In this document: positions 7,663 to 14,997 of the stretch, piece after piece
How the letters are laid out: every line of letters starts with the position of its first letter
Numbering within the stretch: position 1 is the first letter of the stretch
NCBI GenBank assembly: GCA_944412445.1
Contig: CALYBJ010000028.1
Span: 1 to 33,208 of the forward strand
DNA from: an uncultured Clostridia bacterium
GTDB taxonomy: Bacteria > Bacillota > Clostridia > Oscillospirales > Acutalibacteraceae
Reading direction: 5' to 3'
Length of the DNA: 33,208 nt
Position numbers and translations under genes: made by a program
Notes under the pieces: model-generated
The model's input: the letters and a program-made list of their open reading frames with translations, nothing else
What the model was told of the DNA's origin: nothing
The model's database searches: none

Positions 7663-7980
7663 ATGGCTTTTTTTGATGACCTTGGAAAAACACTGTCTGA
7701 AACAGGCAGCTTCGCTGTAAAAAAAGCAAGGGAATTTGCAGGAACAGCAAAGTATGACGCTCAGATTCTTGCGGAACAGAAAGTTCTTGATTCACTACTG
7801 AAAAAACTGGCTCGCTTAAGCTATGATTCAGTAAAAGCTCTGGAAGACAAAAGCAATTCCGAAACATACATACAGGTAACAAGCGAAATGATGTCTCTTT
7901 GTAAGGATATTGAGGCGTCCGATATCAGAATAAGCAACCTGAAGAACGAAAAAAACAATGTTAAAAAAGAATTGACATAA
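7663..7980 (+). CDS. Small coiled-coil protein of unknown function
   Basis: A 105-residue, highly charged helical protein with no signal peptide or membrane segment. Residues of about 30-105 have heptad-like leucine spacing (LAEQKVLDSLLKKLARL and DIRISNLKNEKNN), suggesting a coiled coil. It resembles the helical part of small clostridial proteins that elsewhere carry a zinc ribbon, but no Cys pair is present. The start at 7663 is chosen from the promoter position and the AGAGATGA leader. The function is unknown. It ends at a strong terminator and faces a small membrane protein gene. Confidence 0.7.
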   Translation: MAFFDDLGKTLSETGSFAVKKAREFAGTAKYDAQILAEQKVLDSLLKKLARLSYDSVKALEDKSNSETYIQVTSEMMSLCKDIEASDIRISNLKNEKNNVKKELT

Positions 7981-7984
7981 CATT

Positions 7985-8013
7985 GCGGCGGTAAGTTCCG
8001 CCGCGTTTGTTTT
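7985..8013 (+). terminator. Strong rho-independent terminator
   Basis: A 7-bp all-G/C stem (GCGGCGG / CCGCCGC) with a 6-base loop is followed by GTTTGTTTT. Its T-run touches the stop codon of the convergent gene at 8012. Confidence 0.9.
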
Positions 8014-8197
8014 ACATCATGCTCTGCACGCCGTCAAGAATACCGTTAATGGTTTTTACTGCCTTGTCAGCCGTTTTCTTTATCTGCTTTTTAGTTGAGG
8101 AACCGCCTGTCATTGCGCTTCCTATCATTGCAGCGGTACCGCCTATCGCCATTATGGCGCCAATTGTTTTCGCTGCGTTTGACGCTTTTTTATTCAT
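8012..8197 (-). CDS. Small membrane protein, unknown function
   Basis: The 61-residue product has one hydrophobic Gly/Ala/Met-rich segment (about residues 12-31, GAIMAIGGTAAMIGSAMTGG), flanked by a short basic N-terminus and a Lys-rich, helical C-terminal half. This resembles the YtxH-like architecture of small membrane-anchored stress proteins, but similarity is loose. AAAGGAATG is a clear ribosome binding site. It is convergent with the 105-residue gene. Confidence 0.65.
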   Translation of the reverse strand: MNKKASNAAKTIGAIMAIGGTAAMIGSAMTGGSSTKKQIKKTADKAVKTINGILDGVQSMM

Positions 8198-8264
8198 TTA
8201 ATCATTCCTTTCATAATTATTGCACTCTTATATTATCCCGCTTTATAAAAATTATCCGTTTTTA

Positions 8265-8293
8265 TTGAAAAAGCTTTAAATTAATGTTATTAT
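8265..8293 (+). promoter_or_regulatory. Promoter of the gtrA-yhaM operon
   Basis: TTGAAA (8265-8270) and TATTAT (8288-8293) are 17 bases apart; transcription would start about 25 bases before the TTG start codon at 8326. Confidence 0.6.
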
Positions 8294-8325
8294 AATTTTA
8301 TATTATTTTTGGGAGATTATTTGTT

Positions 8326-8898
8326 TTGAAAAAATTATATGACAGAATATTTGAAACAGAGCTTTTGAAAAAGCTGAAAAGTATTCCTTTTTTTGATAAG
8401 GTTTTAAGCTACGAAATACTTTCATATCTGTTCTTCGGAGTTATGACTACTTTGGTAAATTTTGTTGTTTTTTATACTTCCGATAAGGTGCTGGGCAATA
8501 AAACAATTACTGATTTTAATTTTTTCGGCAGCACATTCAAAATTACTTTTGAGGATATATCCACTTTCATAGCGTGGATTTTTGCCGTTTTGTTTGCATA
8601 TATAACTAATAAGCTGTGGGTATTTGAAAGTAAGAGCACAAAATTTTCCGTTGTAATAAAAGAAATTTCTTCTTTTTTCGGCGCAAGAATAATTTCATTT
8701 TTAGTTTTCGAATCTGCCGGTTTTATGCTTCTCAGAAATATTCTTATATCATCGCAGATTTTTGGCTCGGAGGATATCTGCAAATGGATTGCGAAAATAG
8801 CTTCCGCTGTAATTGTTGTAATATTTAATTATGTAATGAGTAAGCTTGTTATATTCAGAAAAAGAAAATCAAAAGAGGTGTCTGGTGATGAACTTTAA
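8326..8898 (+). CDS. GtrA-like membrane protein
   Basis: This 190-residue protein has the four-helix GtrA architecture: a helix starting near LSYLFFGVMTTLVNFVVF, the loop helix TFIAWIFAVLFAYITNKLWVF with the family-typical TNKLWVF motif, and two more C-terminal helices ending in NYVMSKLVIFRKRK. GtrA-family proteins are thought to flip or position lipid-linked sugars for cell-surface glycosylation. The start codon is TTG, with GGGAG ten bases upstream. It overlaps yhaM by 11 bases, so the two are translationally coupled. No glycosyltransferase is adjacent, so its substrate is unknown. Confidence 0.85.
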   Translation: MKKLYDRIFETELLKKLKSIPFFDKVLSYEILSYLFFGVMTTLVNFVVFYTSDKVLGNKTITDFNFFGSTFKITFEDISTFIAWIFAVLFAYITNKLWVFESKSTKFSVVIKEISSFFGARIISFLVFESAGFMLLRNILISSQIFGSEDICKWIAKIASAVIVVIFNYVMSKLVIFRKRKSKEVSGDEL

Positions 8899-9856
8899 AG
8901 AGATAGACGGCAACGGAACCGTGGAGGGTTTCGTTCTTGTAAAACACTGTGATAAAAAAACTGCCAAAAACGGTTCTCATTATCTTGACTTGTCTTTAGC
9001 CGATAAATCAGGAGAAATTGTGGCTAAAATGTGGGATTTCAGAGAAGGAAATTTTCTTCCGGAAAACAATTCTATTATAAAGGTCAGAGGGGTTATATCA
9101 TCATATAACGGCACTCCTCAGCTGAGAATTGACAGAGCAAGAGCCCTTTGGGACAGCGACGCAGTGGATGTTTCGGAAATAATACCCTCTGCCGACTATG
9201 ACGGAAATTTCATGTTTGAGGAAATTCTGGAAAAGGTTAACGCTTTCACAAATGAAGAGCTGAAAACTCTTGTAAACGCCGTTCTTGACGAATACGGAGA
9301 TAAGATGCTGGAATGTCCAGCAGCATTTAAGCTTCATCACGCCATAAGAGGCGGTCTGCTTATGCACACTCTGTCAATCGTCAGGCTTTGCGAGTGTGTC
9401 TGCTCAATATACCCTGTAATAGACAAGGAGCTTCTTATTTCAGGAGCTATCCTTCATGATGTCTGCAAAACTGATGAATTTAACATAGCACCGTCAGGAT
9501 TGGTTGACAGCTACACTACAGAAGGGACTCTTTTGGGGCATCTTGTAATGGGCGCCATGGCGATAGACAGAATCGCTAAGGAAAACAATATAAGCAAGGA
9601 TACAGCCATGCTTATTGAGCATATGCTGCTGTCGCATCACGGAGAGCCGGAATTCGGAGCCGCTGTGAGACCACTGTTTTTGGAGGCTGAGGTTTTGTCC
9701 GCTCTTGACTCTCTTGACGCCAATATTTATGAAATTGAAAATGCTCTTGCCGGTGTTGAACCGGGAGGATTCAGCCAAAGACAATGGGCGCTGAACGACA
9801 GAAAATTTTACAATCACGGAAGAAAAGCACCGGATACAAAAGTAAATCTTGAATAA
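8888..9856 (+). CDS. yhaM: 3'-5' exoribonuclease YhaM family
   Basis: The N-terminal ~100 residues form an OB-fold nucleic-acid-binding domain (VEGFVLVKHCDKKTA, then VAKMWDF). A C-terminal HD domain carries the metal ligands in HHAIRGGLLMHTLSIV, ILHDVCKTDEF and EHMLLSHHGEPEFGA. YhaM trims RNA from the 3' end in Firmicutes. The product is 322 residues, close to the B. subtilis protein. The ATG at 8888 is preferred over an upstream in-frame start because GAGGTG lies just before it and the OB domain begins there. It overlaps the end of the gtrA-like gene. Confidence 0.92.
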   Translation: MNFKEIDGNGTVEGFVLVKHCDKKTAKNGSHYLDLSLADKSGEIVAKMWDFREGNFLPENNSIIKVRGVISSYNGTPQLRIDRARALWDSDAVDVSEIIPSADYDGNFMFEEILEKVNAFTNEELKTLVNAVLDEYGDKMLECPAAFKLHHAIRGGLLMHTLSIVRLCECVCSIYPVIDKELLISGAILHDVCKTDEFNIAPSGLVDSYTTEGTLLGHLVMGAMAIDRIAKENNISKDTAMLIEHMLLSHHGEPEFGAAVRPLFLEAEVLSALDSLDANIYEIENALAGVEPGGFSQRQWALNDRKFYNHGRKAPDTKVNLE

Positions 9857-9885
9857 GTGATTTTTAAAGGACAATGGTGAGAGTA

Positions 9886-10938
9886 ATGACAGAAAGAAAT
9901 CATGAAGTAAAAAATATTCACCCCTTGCTGGATGAAAAAGGAAAGCTTACAGAGCCCGGATGGTCAAGACAAGAATATCAGGTTTATGACAGGAAAATGA
10001 TTAAAGCTCCTAAAATAAAAATAAAGGAGTGGGATTATTATCTTGTAATGGGCGATGATTTCGGACTTGCCTTTACAGTTTCCGATGATGGCTACATAGG
10101 CTTGCAGTCAGTAAGCGTGCTTGACTTTTCTAACCCTTCAAATCCATGGGAGCACACAAATACCGTTCTTTCTCCGTTCCCCTTAGGTAAAATGAAAATG
10201 CCTTCCTCATCAGACAGCGGAAACACATCTTTCAGCAACAGTCAGCTGAAAATCAACTTTTATAAGACTGAACAACAACGCAGAATAATTTGCAGTTTTA
10301 AAAATTTCCTTGACGGAAAGACTTTTGCCTGCGATATAAAATTAAGTCAGCCTGATATGGACTCTATGGTTATTGCCACGCCGTGGCCTGACGATGAAAA
10401 AGCTTTTTACTATAACAGAAAAATAAACTGTATGAGAGCCTCTGGTAAAGCTGTACTTAACGGAAAAGAGTATATATTAAATCCTGAAAGAAATTTTGGA
10501 ACTCTTGACTGGGGCAGAGGTGTCTGGACTTATGACAACACTTGGTACTGGAGCTCAGGCAACGGCATCGTGAACGGAAAACCCTTCGGATTCAATCTGG
10601 GCTACGGCTTCGGCGACACATCGGCAGCCAGTGAAAATATTATATTTTATGACGGCAAAGGCCACAAATTTGACGACATTATATTCAACATACCTGTTAA
10701 CGATAAAGGCGAAAAAGATTACATGAAACCGTGGACTGTGACTTCTTCGGACGGAAGATTTGAAGCCGGTTTTATTCCTGTTCTTGACAGAGCGGCGAAA
10801 ATTGATGTAAAATTCATAATAACTGATCAGCATCAGGTGTTCGGCAAAATGACAGGAAAAGCTGTCCTTGACGACGGAACTGTTTTAAATTTTAAAGATC
10901 TTCTTTGTTTTGCGGAAGATGTTCACAATAAATATTGA
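9886..10938 (+). CDS. DUF2804-family protein
   Basis: The product of about 350 residues is soluble, rich in Trp, Tyr, Asn and Gly, with strand-rich lipocalin-like composition. It matches the DUF2804 pattern: an early EPGWSRQEYQVYDR segment, KIKEWDYYLV, then the conserved RNFGTLDWGRGVWTYDNTWYW core and GFNLGYGFGDTSAASEN. No enzyme motif is visible and the biochemical role is unknown; a lipid- or carotenoid-binding fold has been suggested for related families. GGTGAG lies eight bases before the ATG at 9886. An ATG at 9874 is in frame but too close to its AAAGGA. It lies between yhaM and prmA with short gaps, probably one operon. Confidence 0.82.
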   Translation: MTERNHEVKNIHPLLDEKGKLTEPGWSRQEYQVYDRKMIKAPKIKIKEWDYYLVMGDDFGLAFTVSDDGYIGLQSVSVLDFSNPSNPWEHTNTVLSPFPLGKMKMPSSSDSGNTSFSNSQLKINFYKTEQQRRIICSFKNFLDGKTFACDIKLSQPDMDSMVIATPWPDDEKAFYYNRKINCMRASGKAVLNGKEYILNPERNFGTLDWGRGVWTYDNTWYWSSGNGIVNGKPFGFNLGYGFGDTSAASENIIFYDGKGHKFDDIIFNIPVNDKGEKDYMKPWTVTSSDGRFEAGFIPVLDRAAKIDVKFIITDQHQVFGKMTGKAVLDDGTVLNFKDLLCFAEDVHNKY

Positions 10939-10953
10939 TATTAGGAGAAGAAA

Positions 10954-11880
10954 ATGGACTGGACTGAAATTAAGGTAACGGTGCCGGTTGATAGGGTAGA
11001 CGAAGCCGGCGCAATTGTATCAATGACCGTACCATACGGAATATATATAGAAGATTATTCGCAGCTTGAAGAGGATGTTCAGGAAATAGCGCATATTGAT
11101 TTGATTGATGAGGAGCTTTTAAGCCGCGACAGAACAAAAGGCGTTGTTCATGTTTACATTTCACCTGAGGAAAATCCGGCAGAGGCTGTTTCTTTTATAA
11201 AAGAAAGGCTGACTGCCGAACAAATTCCTTTTGAAATTGATCTTGCACAGTGCAAAAACGCCGATTGGGAAAACAACTGGAAAAAATATTTTAAACCAAT
11301 GCCCGTAGGCGAAAAGCTGCTTATTCAGCCAATTTGGAAGGACAAGGTTGACGCAGGGGGCAGGACAGTAATAAATTTGGAACCCGGTCTTGCATTTGGT
11401 TCTGGTTCTCATGAAACAACAAGACTTTGCCTTACATCGATTGAAAAATACATTACAAAAGGCTGCAAAATGCTTGATATAGGCTGCGGCAGCGGAATTT
11501 TGTCAATAGCGTCTATTCTGCTCGGAGCCGGAGAAGCTGTCGGAGTTGATATCGACCCGCTGGCAGTAAAAACAGCAAGAGAAAACGCAGACAGAAATAA
11601 TATTGATAAAAATAAGTATACTTTATATAACGGAAATCTGACAGACAAAGTAAGCGGCAAATTTCATGTTGTAGCGGCAAATATCGTTGCGGATGCGATT
11701 ATTTTGCTTTCCTCCGGAGTTAAACAGTTTATGGATAATGATTCCGTATATATTGTGTCCGGAATAATTGATTCAAGGGAAAACGATGTTGCCGAAGCAC
11801 TTGACAAAAACGGTTTTGAAATTATAAAACGAAATGAGGATAACGGTTGGCTTTGCCTTGAGTGCATGATAAAACAATAA
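10954..11880 (+). CDS. prmA: Ribosomal protein L11 methyltransferase PrmA
   Basis: PrmA trimethylates ribosomal protein L11 using S-adenosylmethionine. The 308-residue protein has the small N-terminal L11-binding domain (1 to ~60), a linker, and a class I methyltransferase domain. Motifs are EPGLAFGSGSHETTRLCL at 143-160 (substrate/SAM contact), LDIGCGSG at 174-181 (SAM loop), VDIDPLAV, and NIVADAI in place of the usual NILA. A slippery-looking ribosome binding site TTAGGAGAAG precedes the ATG. It ends at a terminator-like hairpin at 11891. Confidence 0.94.
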   Translation: MDWTEIKVTVPVDRVDEAGAIVSMTVPYGIYIEDYSQLEEDVQEIAHIDLIDEELLSRDRTKGVVHVYISPEENPAEAVSFIKERLTAEQIPFEIDLAQCKNADWENNWKKYFKPMPVGEKLLIQPIWKDKVDAGGRTVINLEPGLAFGSGSHETTRLCLTSIEKYITKGCKMLDIGCGSGILSIASILLGAGEAVGVDIDPLAVKTARENADRNNIDKNKYTLYNGNLTDKVSGKFHVVAANIVADAIILLSSGVKQFMDNDSVYIVSGIIDSRENDVAEALDKNGFEIIKRNEDNGWLCLECMIKQ

Positions 11881-11890
11881 AATAACAAGA

Positions 11891-11917
11891 AGTCCGGTTC
11901 TGATGAATCGGATTTTT
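11891..11917 (+). terminator. Terminator-like hairpin between prmA and yfcE
   Basis: The stem AGTCCGGTT / AATCGGATT (two G-U pairs) is followed by TTTTT. It probably ends the yhaM-prmA transcript or attenuates read-through into yfcE, whose ribosome binding site AGAAGGAG lies just downstream. Confidence 0.7.
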
Positions 11918-11937
11918 CTGTCAGAAGGAGATTCAGT

Positions 11938-12486
11938 ATGAAATTATTAATAGCATCAGATATTCACGGCTCCGCATATTACTGCGATTTGCTTATAAAA
12001 GCATTTGAAAAAGAGAAAGCCGACAGAATACTTCTTTTAGGCGATATCCTTTATCACGGTCCGAGAAATGACTTGCCGGAAGAATATGCTCCGAAAAAAG
12101 TTATTGAAATGCTAAACGGAATTAAGGATAGGATTTTCTGTGTCAGGGGCAACTGCGACACGGAAGTAGATCAGATGGTTTTAAATTTTCCTATTCTTGC
12201 AGATTACTGCGTAATTCCTGTTAAGAACAAAATAATGTACTGTACTCACGGACATAAATATAATGAAAATAATCTGCCTCCCATGTCAAAAGGAGATATT
12301 CTTCTTAACGGTCATACTCATATCCCGAAATTGAGCATTCACGAGAAATTTATCTATATGAACTCCGGCTCCGTTTCAATTCCTAAGGAAAATTCCCGGC
12401 ACAGTTATATGATTTTAGAAGACGGTGTATTCACATGGAAAAATATTGTTGATATGATTGGATTTAATAAGTATCTTTTGAAATAA
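11938..12486 (+). CDS. yfcE: Phosphodiesterase YfcE (metallophosphoesterase)
   Basis: The 182-residue enzyme has the full metallophosphoesterase set: SDIHG at 8-12, GDILYHG (GDxxxxG variant), GNCD (GNHD/GNCD class), HGH and NGHTHIP. YfcE-type enzymes hydrolyse phosphodiesters with Mn2+; the physiological substrate is not established. Length and motifs match the family. AGAAGGAG precedes the ATG. The kinase-like gene follows 23 bases later on the same strand. Confidence 0.92.
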   Translation: MKLLIASDIHGSAYYCDLLIKAFEKEKADRILLLGDILYHGPRNDLPEEYAPKKVIEMLNGIKDRIFCVRGNCDTEVDQMVLNFPILADYCVIPVKNKIMYCTHGHKYNENNLPPMSKGDILLNGHTHIPKLSIHEKFIYMNSGSVSIPKENSRHSYMILEDGVFTWKNIVDMIGFNKYLLK

Positions 12487-12509
12487 ATTTATCTAGAAGG
12501 GGAGCATTC

Positions 12510-13343
12510 GTGATTTATCAGAAAATTGACGGCATACAGTTTAAATTAAAAAGTAGCTTTAATTTTAGTTTTTTGGAAAAATATGGCAAAGTGTTTAAAG
12601 TTTTTGACGAGCAGGATTCCGGCAATATTTGCTTTGGAATAAATAATGGCGGCAACAAAAAACTATTTATAAAATTTGCTGGAGCGCCGACCGCCGAATA
12701 TTGCGGTTTGCCAGGAGACGCTGTTAAAAGGCTGAAAGCAACCGTGCCGATATATAATAATATAAAACACAAGACTCTTATTAACTATATATCTTCTGAG
12801 GAAATAGGTCATGGATTTGCAATGGTTTTTGAATGGTGCAGCGGTGAATGTATGGGAAGAATGTATGAAGATTCTCACAAAAGATTTATGAATCTGCCGA
12901 TTCAAAAAAAATTAAAAATATTTCAGGATATTATTGATTTTCTTATATATACAGCAAATTTGGGATATGTTGCAATAGATTTTTATGACGGAAGTATTTT
13001 GTATGACAATGAAAATGATATTACAACTGTTTGTGATATTGATTTTTTCAAAAAGTGTCCGTGTGTAAATGATATGGGTAAAATGTGGGGAAGCACAAGG
13101 TTTATGTCTCCCGAAGAATATAATAAAGGGGCACTTTTAGACGAAATTACAAATGTATTTACTATAGGTAAAATGGGCTTTTCAATATTCACAGACAGCA
13201 ACGAAAAATTTGATGAATGGCCTTTATCACCGTCAAGCTATTACATATAAAAAAAAGCAACAAGCTTAAACAGATCGGATCGGTATGCGAGTATTAAACA
13301 GTTCAGCGATTGCTGGATAAATTCTGTTGAGAAATTTTATTAA
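12510..13343 (+). pseudogene. Protein-kinase-like gene with in-frame stop near its 3' end
   Basis: The open part (12510-13250, GTG start after AAGGGGAG) encodes 246 residues of an atypical Ser/Thr-kinase-like fold. It has a candidate ATP lysine in LFIKFAGA, a catalytic-loop aspartate in VAIDFYDGSILYD (the usual Lys and Asn of the loop are replaced), CDIDFF in place of DFG, and MSPEEY in place of APE. A TAA at 13248-13250 ends it, but the same frame continues for 30 more codons to 13343, reading SLNRSDRYASIKQFSDCW. This is the expected kinase subdomain XI with its conserved arginine. The simplest reading is a nonsense mutation that clips the C-lobe; a truncated yet functional protein is the alternative. 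It sits after yfcE. Confidence 0.7.
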
Positions 13344-13403
13344 TTTTTTAATATTATAAAAGCCATATTTTTTATAATTATTATAGATTTTTTTTATTGT
13401 TTA

Positions 13404-13412
13404 TGCTATAAT
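13404..13412 (+). promoter_or_regulatory. Extended -10 promoter of the GPH transporter
   Basis: TGCTATAAT is an extended -10 box (TGn followed by a perfect TATAAT). No good -35 box is seen 17 bases upstream. The AT-rich gap from 13344 to 13403 contains only a weak, AT-only stem. Confidence 0.55.
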
Positions 13413-13453
13413 CATCTTGCGTTTATTTTTACAATAAAGAAAGAAGGGGACTT

Positions 13454-14890
13454 ATGGCTTCCGATAAAAAAAACTGGGTAATTCCTAAAAAAGAATTTTA
13501 TATGTTTGCCGTTGGCGGCTTGGGGCAGGGAATGATCTATGCCACAATGTCAAGCTTTATCAGCGACTACTACACAAATGTTTTGCAGCTATCACACTTC
13601 TTTATTTTTGCTCTTATGCTTCTTGCAAGAGTCTGGGACGCCATAAACGATCCTTTAATGGGAATAATAGTTGACAAGCACACCACAAAATGGGGCAAAA
13701 TGAAACCGTATATTATTTTTACAGCCCTTCCTATCGCCGTACTTACATTTTTAATGTTTTGGGCGCCTGACACACTCAGACAAGATTCTACCGGCTTAAT
13801 GATATATTGCGCTGTTGTCTATGTACTTTGGGGCATGATATATACTGCAAGCGATGTGCCGTTCTGGAGCCTGCCCAATGCCATGACCCCTGATCCCGAA
13901 GAAAGAGGTCAGCAGATTTCCTTCGGCAGAACCTTTAACGGTATTGGGTCTGCAATTCCCACCGTATTATTTATGGTTTTGGGCTTTATTATTGTAGGCG
14001 ATGATGTTGGTACAATGAGGAAGAAATACGCAATTATCGCCGTAGTGGCTTCCGTTTTGGGAATAATTCTTTTTGTTAATTCTTATTTCCATGTTAAGGA
14101 AAGAGTTATAATTCCTCCTAAAAAACATGAAGCCGGAGATAAATCCAGTTTATACAGAATCTTTCACTGCAAGCCCCTTGTGCTTGTAATTGTTATGGGA
14201 ATACTCAGCAGCGGCAGATACCTTATGCAGGCTGCGGCGGTTCATGTATCAAGGTACGCATTTGAGGAAAACACAACACTCGTTTTTACAATTCTTCAGG
14301 CTTGCTCCTCTGCGGGAATGTTCGGCGCCATGCTGTTTATGCCGATACTGATGAAAAAATTTGATTATAAAAAAATAGTAATCGTTACTTGTCTTGCCGG
14401 CTTCGGAGCAAGCATTGTGACAACATTGGCAGGCTGGTTCGGAAATAACATTTATATATGTATTCCGTTCATACTTCTTCAGTGTATTCCTCTCGGCGTT
14501 TTAAATGTTATTTCCTACGCTATGATAGGAGACAGTCTTGACTATATGGAATGGTCAACAGGATACAGAGATACAGCACTCGGCTCCGCCTGTCAAGGTT
14601 TTGTAAACAAGCTGGGAAATGCACTTGCAACCGCAGGAATAAGCCTTATGTATATTTATATTGGCTTAAATCCCAGCCAGATGTATTCGGACGGCGCTAC
14701 AAAAGCCGCATCTCTTTTAACATCTTCTCAGAGATTCGGAATGTTTTCGCTGATTTCAATAATCCCGGGAATCAGTCTGCTGCTTTGTGTTATTCCGATT
14801 ATATTTTATGACCTTTCCGGCAAGAAGAAAGAAAAAATTACAAAAGAGCTTGCGCAGCAAAGACTTGAAAAAGGAATTTCTGTTGATTAG
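13454..14890 (+). CDS. GPH-family sugar:cation symporter (MFS)
   Basis: The 478-residue protein has about twelve membrane spans and the glycoside-pentoside-hexuronide symporter signature: an N-terminal FYMFAVGGLGQGMIY, then ARVWDAINDPLMGIIVDKH with the conserved DAxxDPxxG core, WGKMKPYI, and DVPFWSLPNAMTPDPEERG. GPH proteins import glycosides or hexuronides with Na+ or H+. No glycosidase gene is adjacent, so the sugar cannot be assigned. AGAAGGGG precedes the ATG. It is a single-gene unit with a strong terminator. Confidence 0.88.
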   Translation: MASDKKNWVIPKKEFYMFAVGGLGQGMIYATMSSFISDYYTNVLQLSHFFIFALMLLARVWDAINDPLMGIIVDKHTTKWGKMKPYIIFTALPIAVLTFLMFWAPDTLRQDSTGLMIYCAVVYVLWGMIYTASDVPFWSLPNAMTPDPEERGQQISFGRTFNGIGSAIPTVLFMVLGFIIVGDDVGTMRKKYAIIAVVASVLGIILFVNSYFHVKERVIIPPKKHEAGDKSSLYRIFHCKPLVLVIVMGILSSGRYLMQAAAVHVSRYAFEENTTLVFTILQACSSAGMFGAMLFMPILMKKFDYKKIVIVTCLAGFGASIVTTLAGWFGNNIYICIPFILLQCIPLGVLNVISYAMIGDSLDYMEWSTGYRDTALGSACQGFVNKLGNALATAGISLMYIYIGLNPSQMYSDGATKAASLLTSSQRFGMFSLISIIPGISLLLCVIPIIFYDLSGKKKEKITKELAQQRLEKGISVD

Positions 14891-14907
14891 TTTAATATTG
14901 AATATAA

Positions 14908-14943
14908 AACAATGCCTGAGGCTCAGCTTCAGGCATTGTTTTT
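14908..14943 (+). terminator. Terminator of the GPH transporter gene
   Basis: A 12-bp perfect stem (AACAATGCCTGA / TCAGGCATTGTT) runs directly into TTTTT. Confidence 0.92.
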
Positions 14944-14946
14944 CAT

Positions 14947-14978
14947 AAAAAATCCGGAAACCTAACGCAGTTTCCGGA
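14947..14978 (-). terminator. Terminator of the ispH/rpsA operon
   Basis: On the minus strand a 9-bp perfect stem (TCCGGAAAC / GTTTCCGGA) is followed by six T residues. It lies 20 bases after the ispH/rpsA stop. Confidence 0.9.
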
Positions 14979-14997
14979 CAAATAAGTACTAATTAAA

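Noticed and set aside
13248..13250. TAA reassigned as a sense codon
   Set aside because: TAA ends many intact genes in the window, so a single nonsense mutation is more likely.
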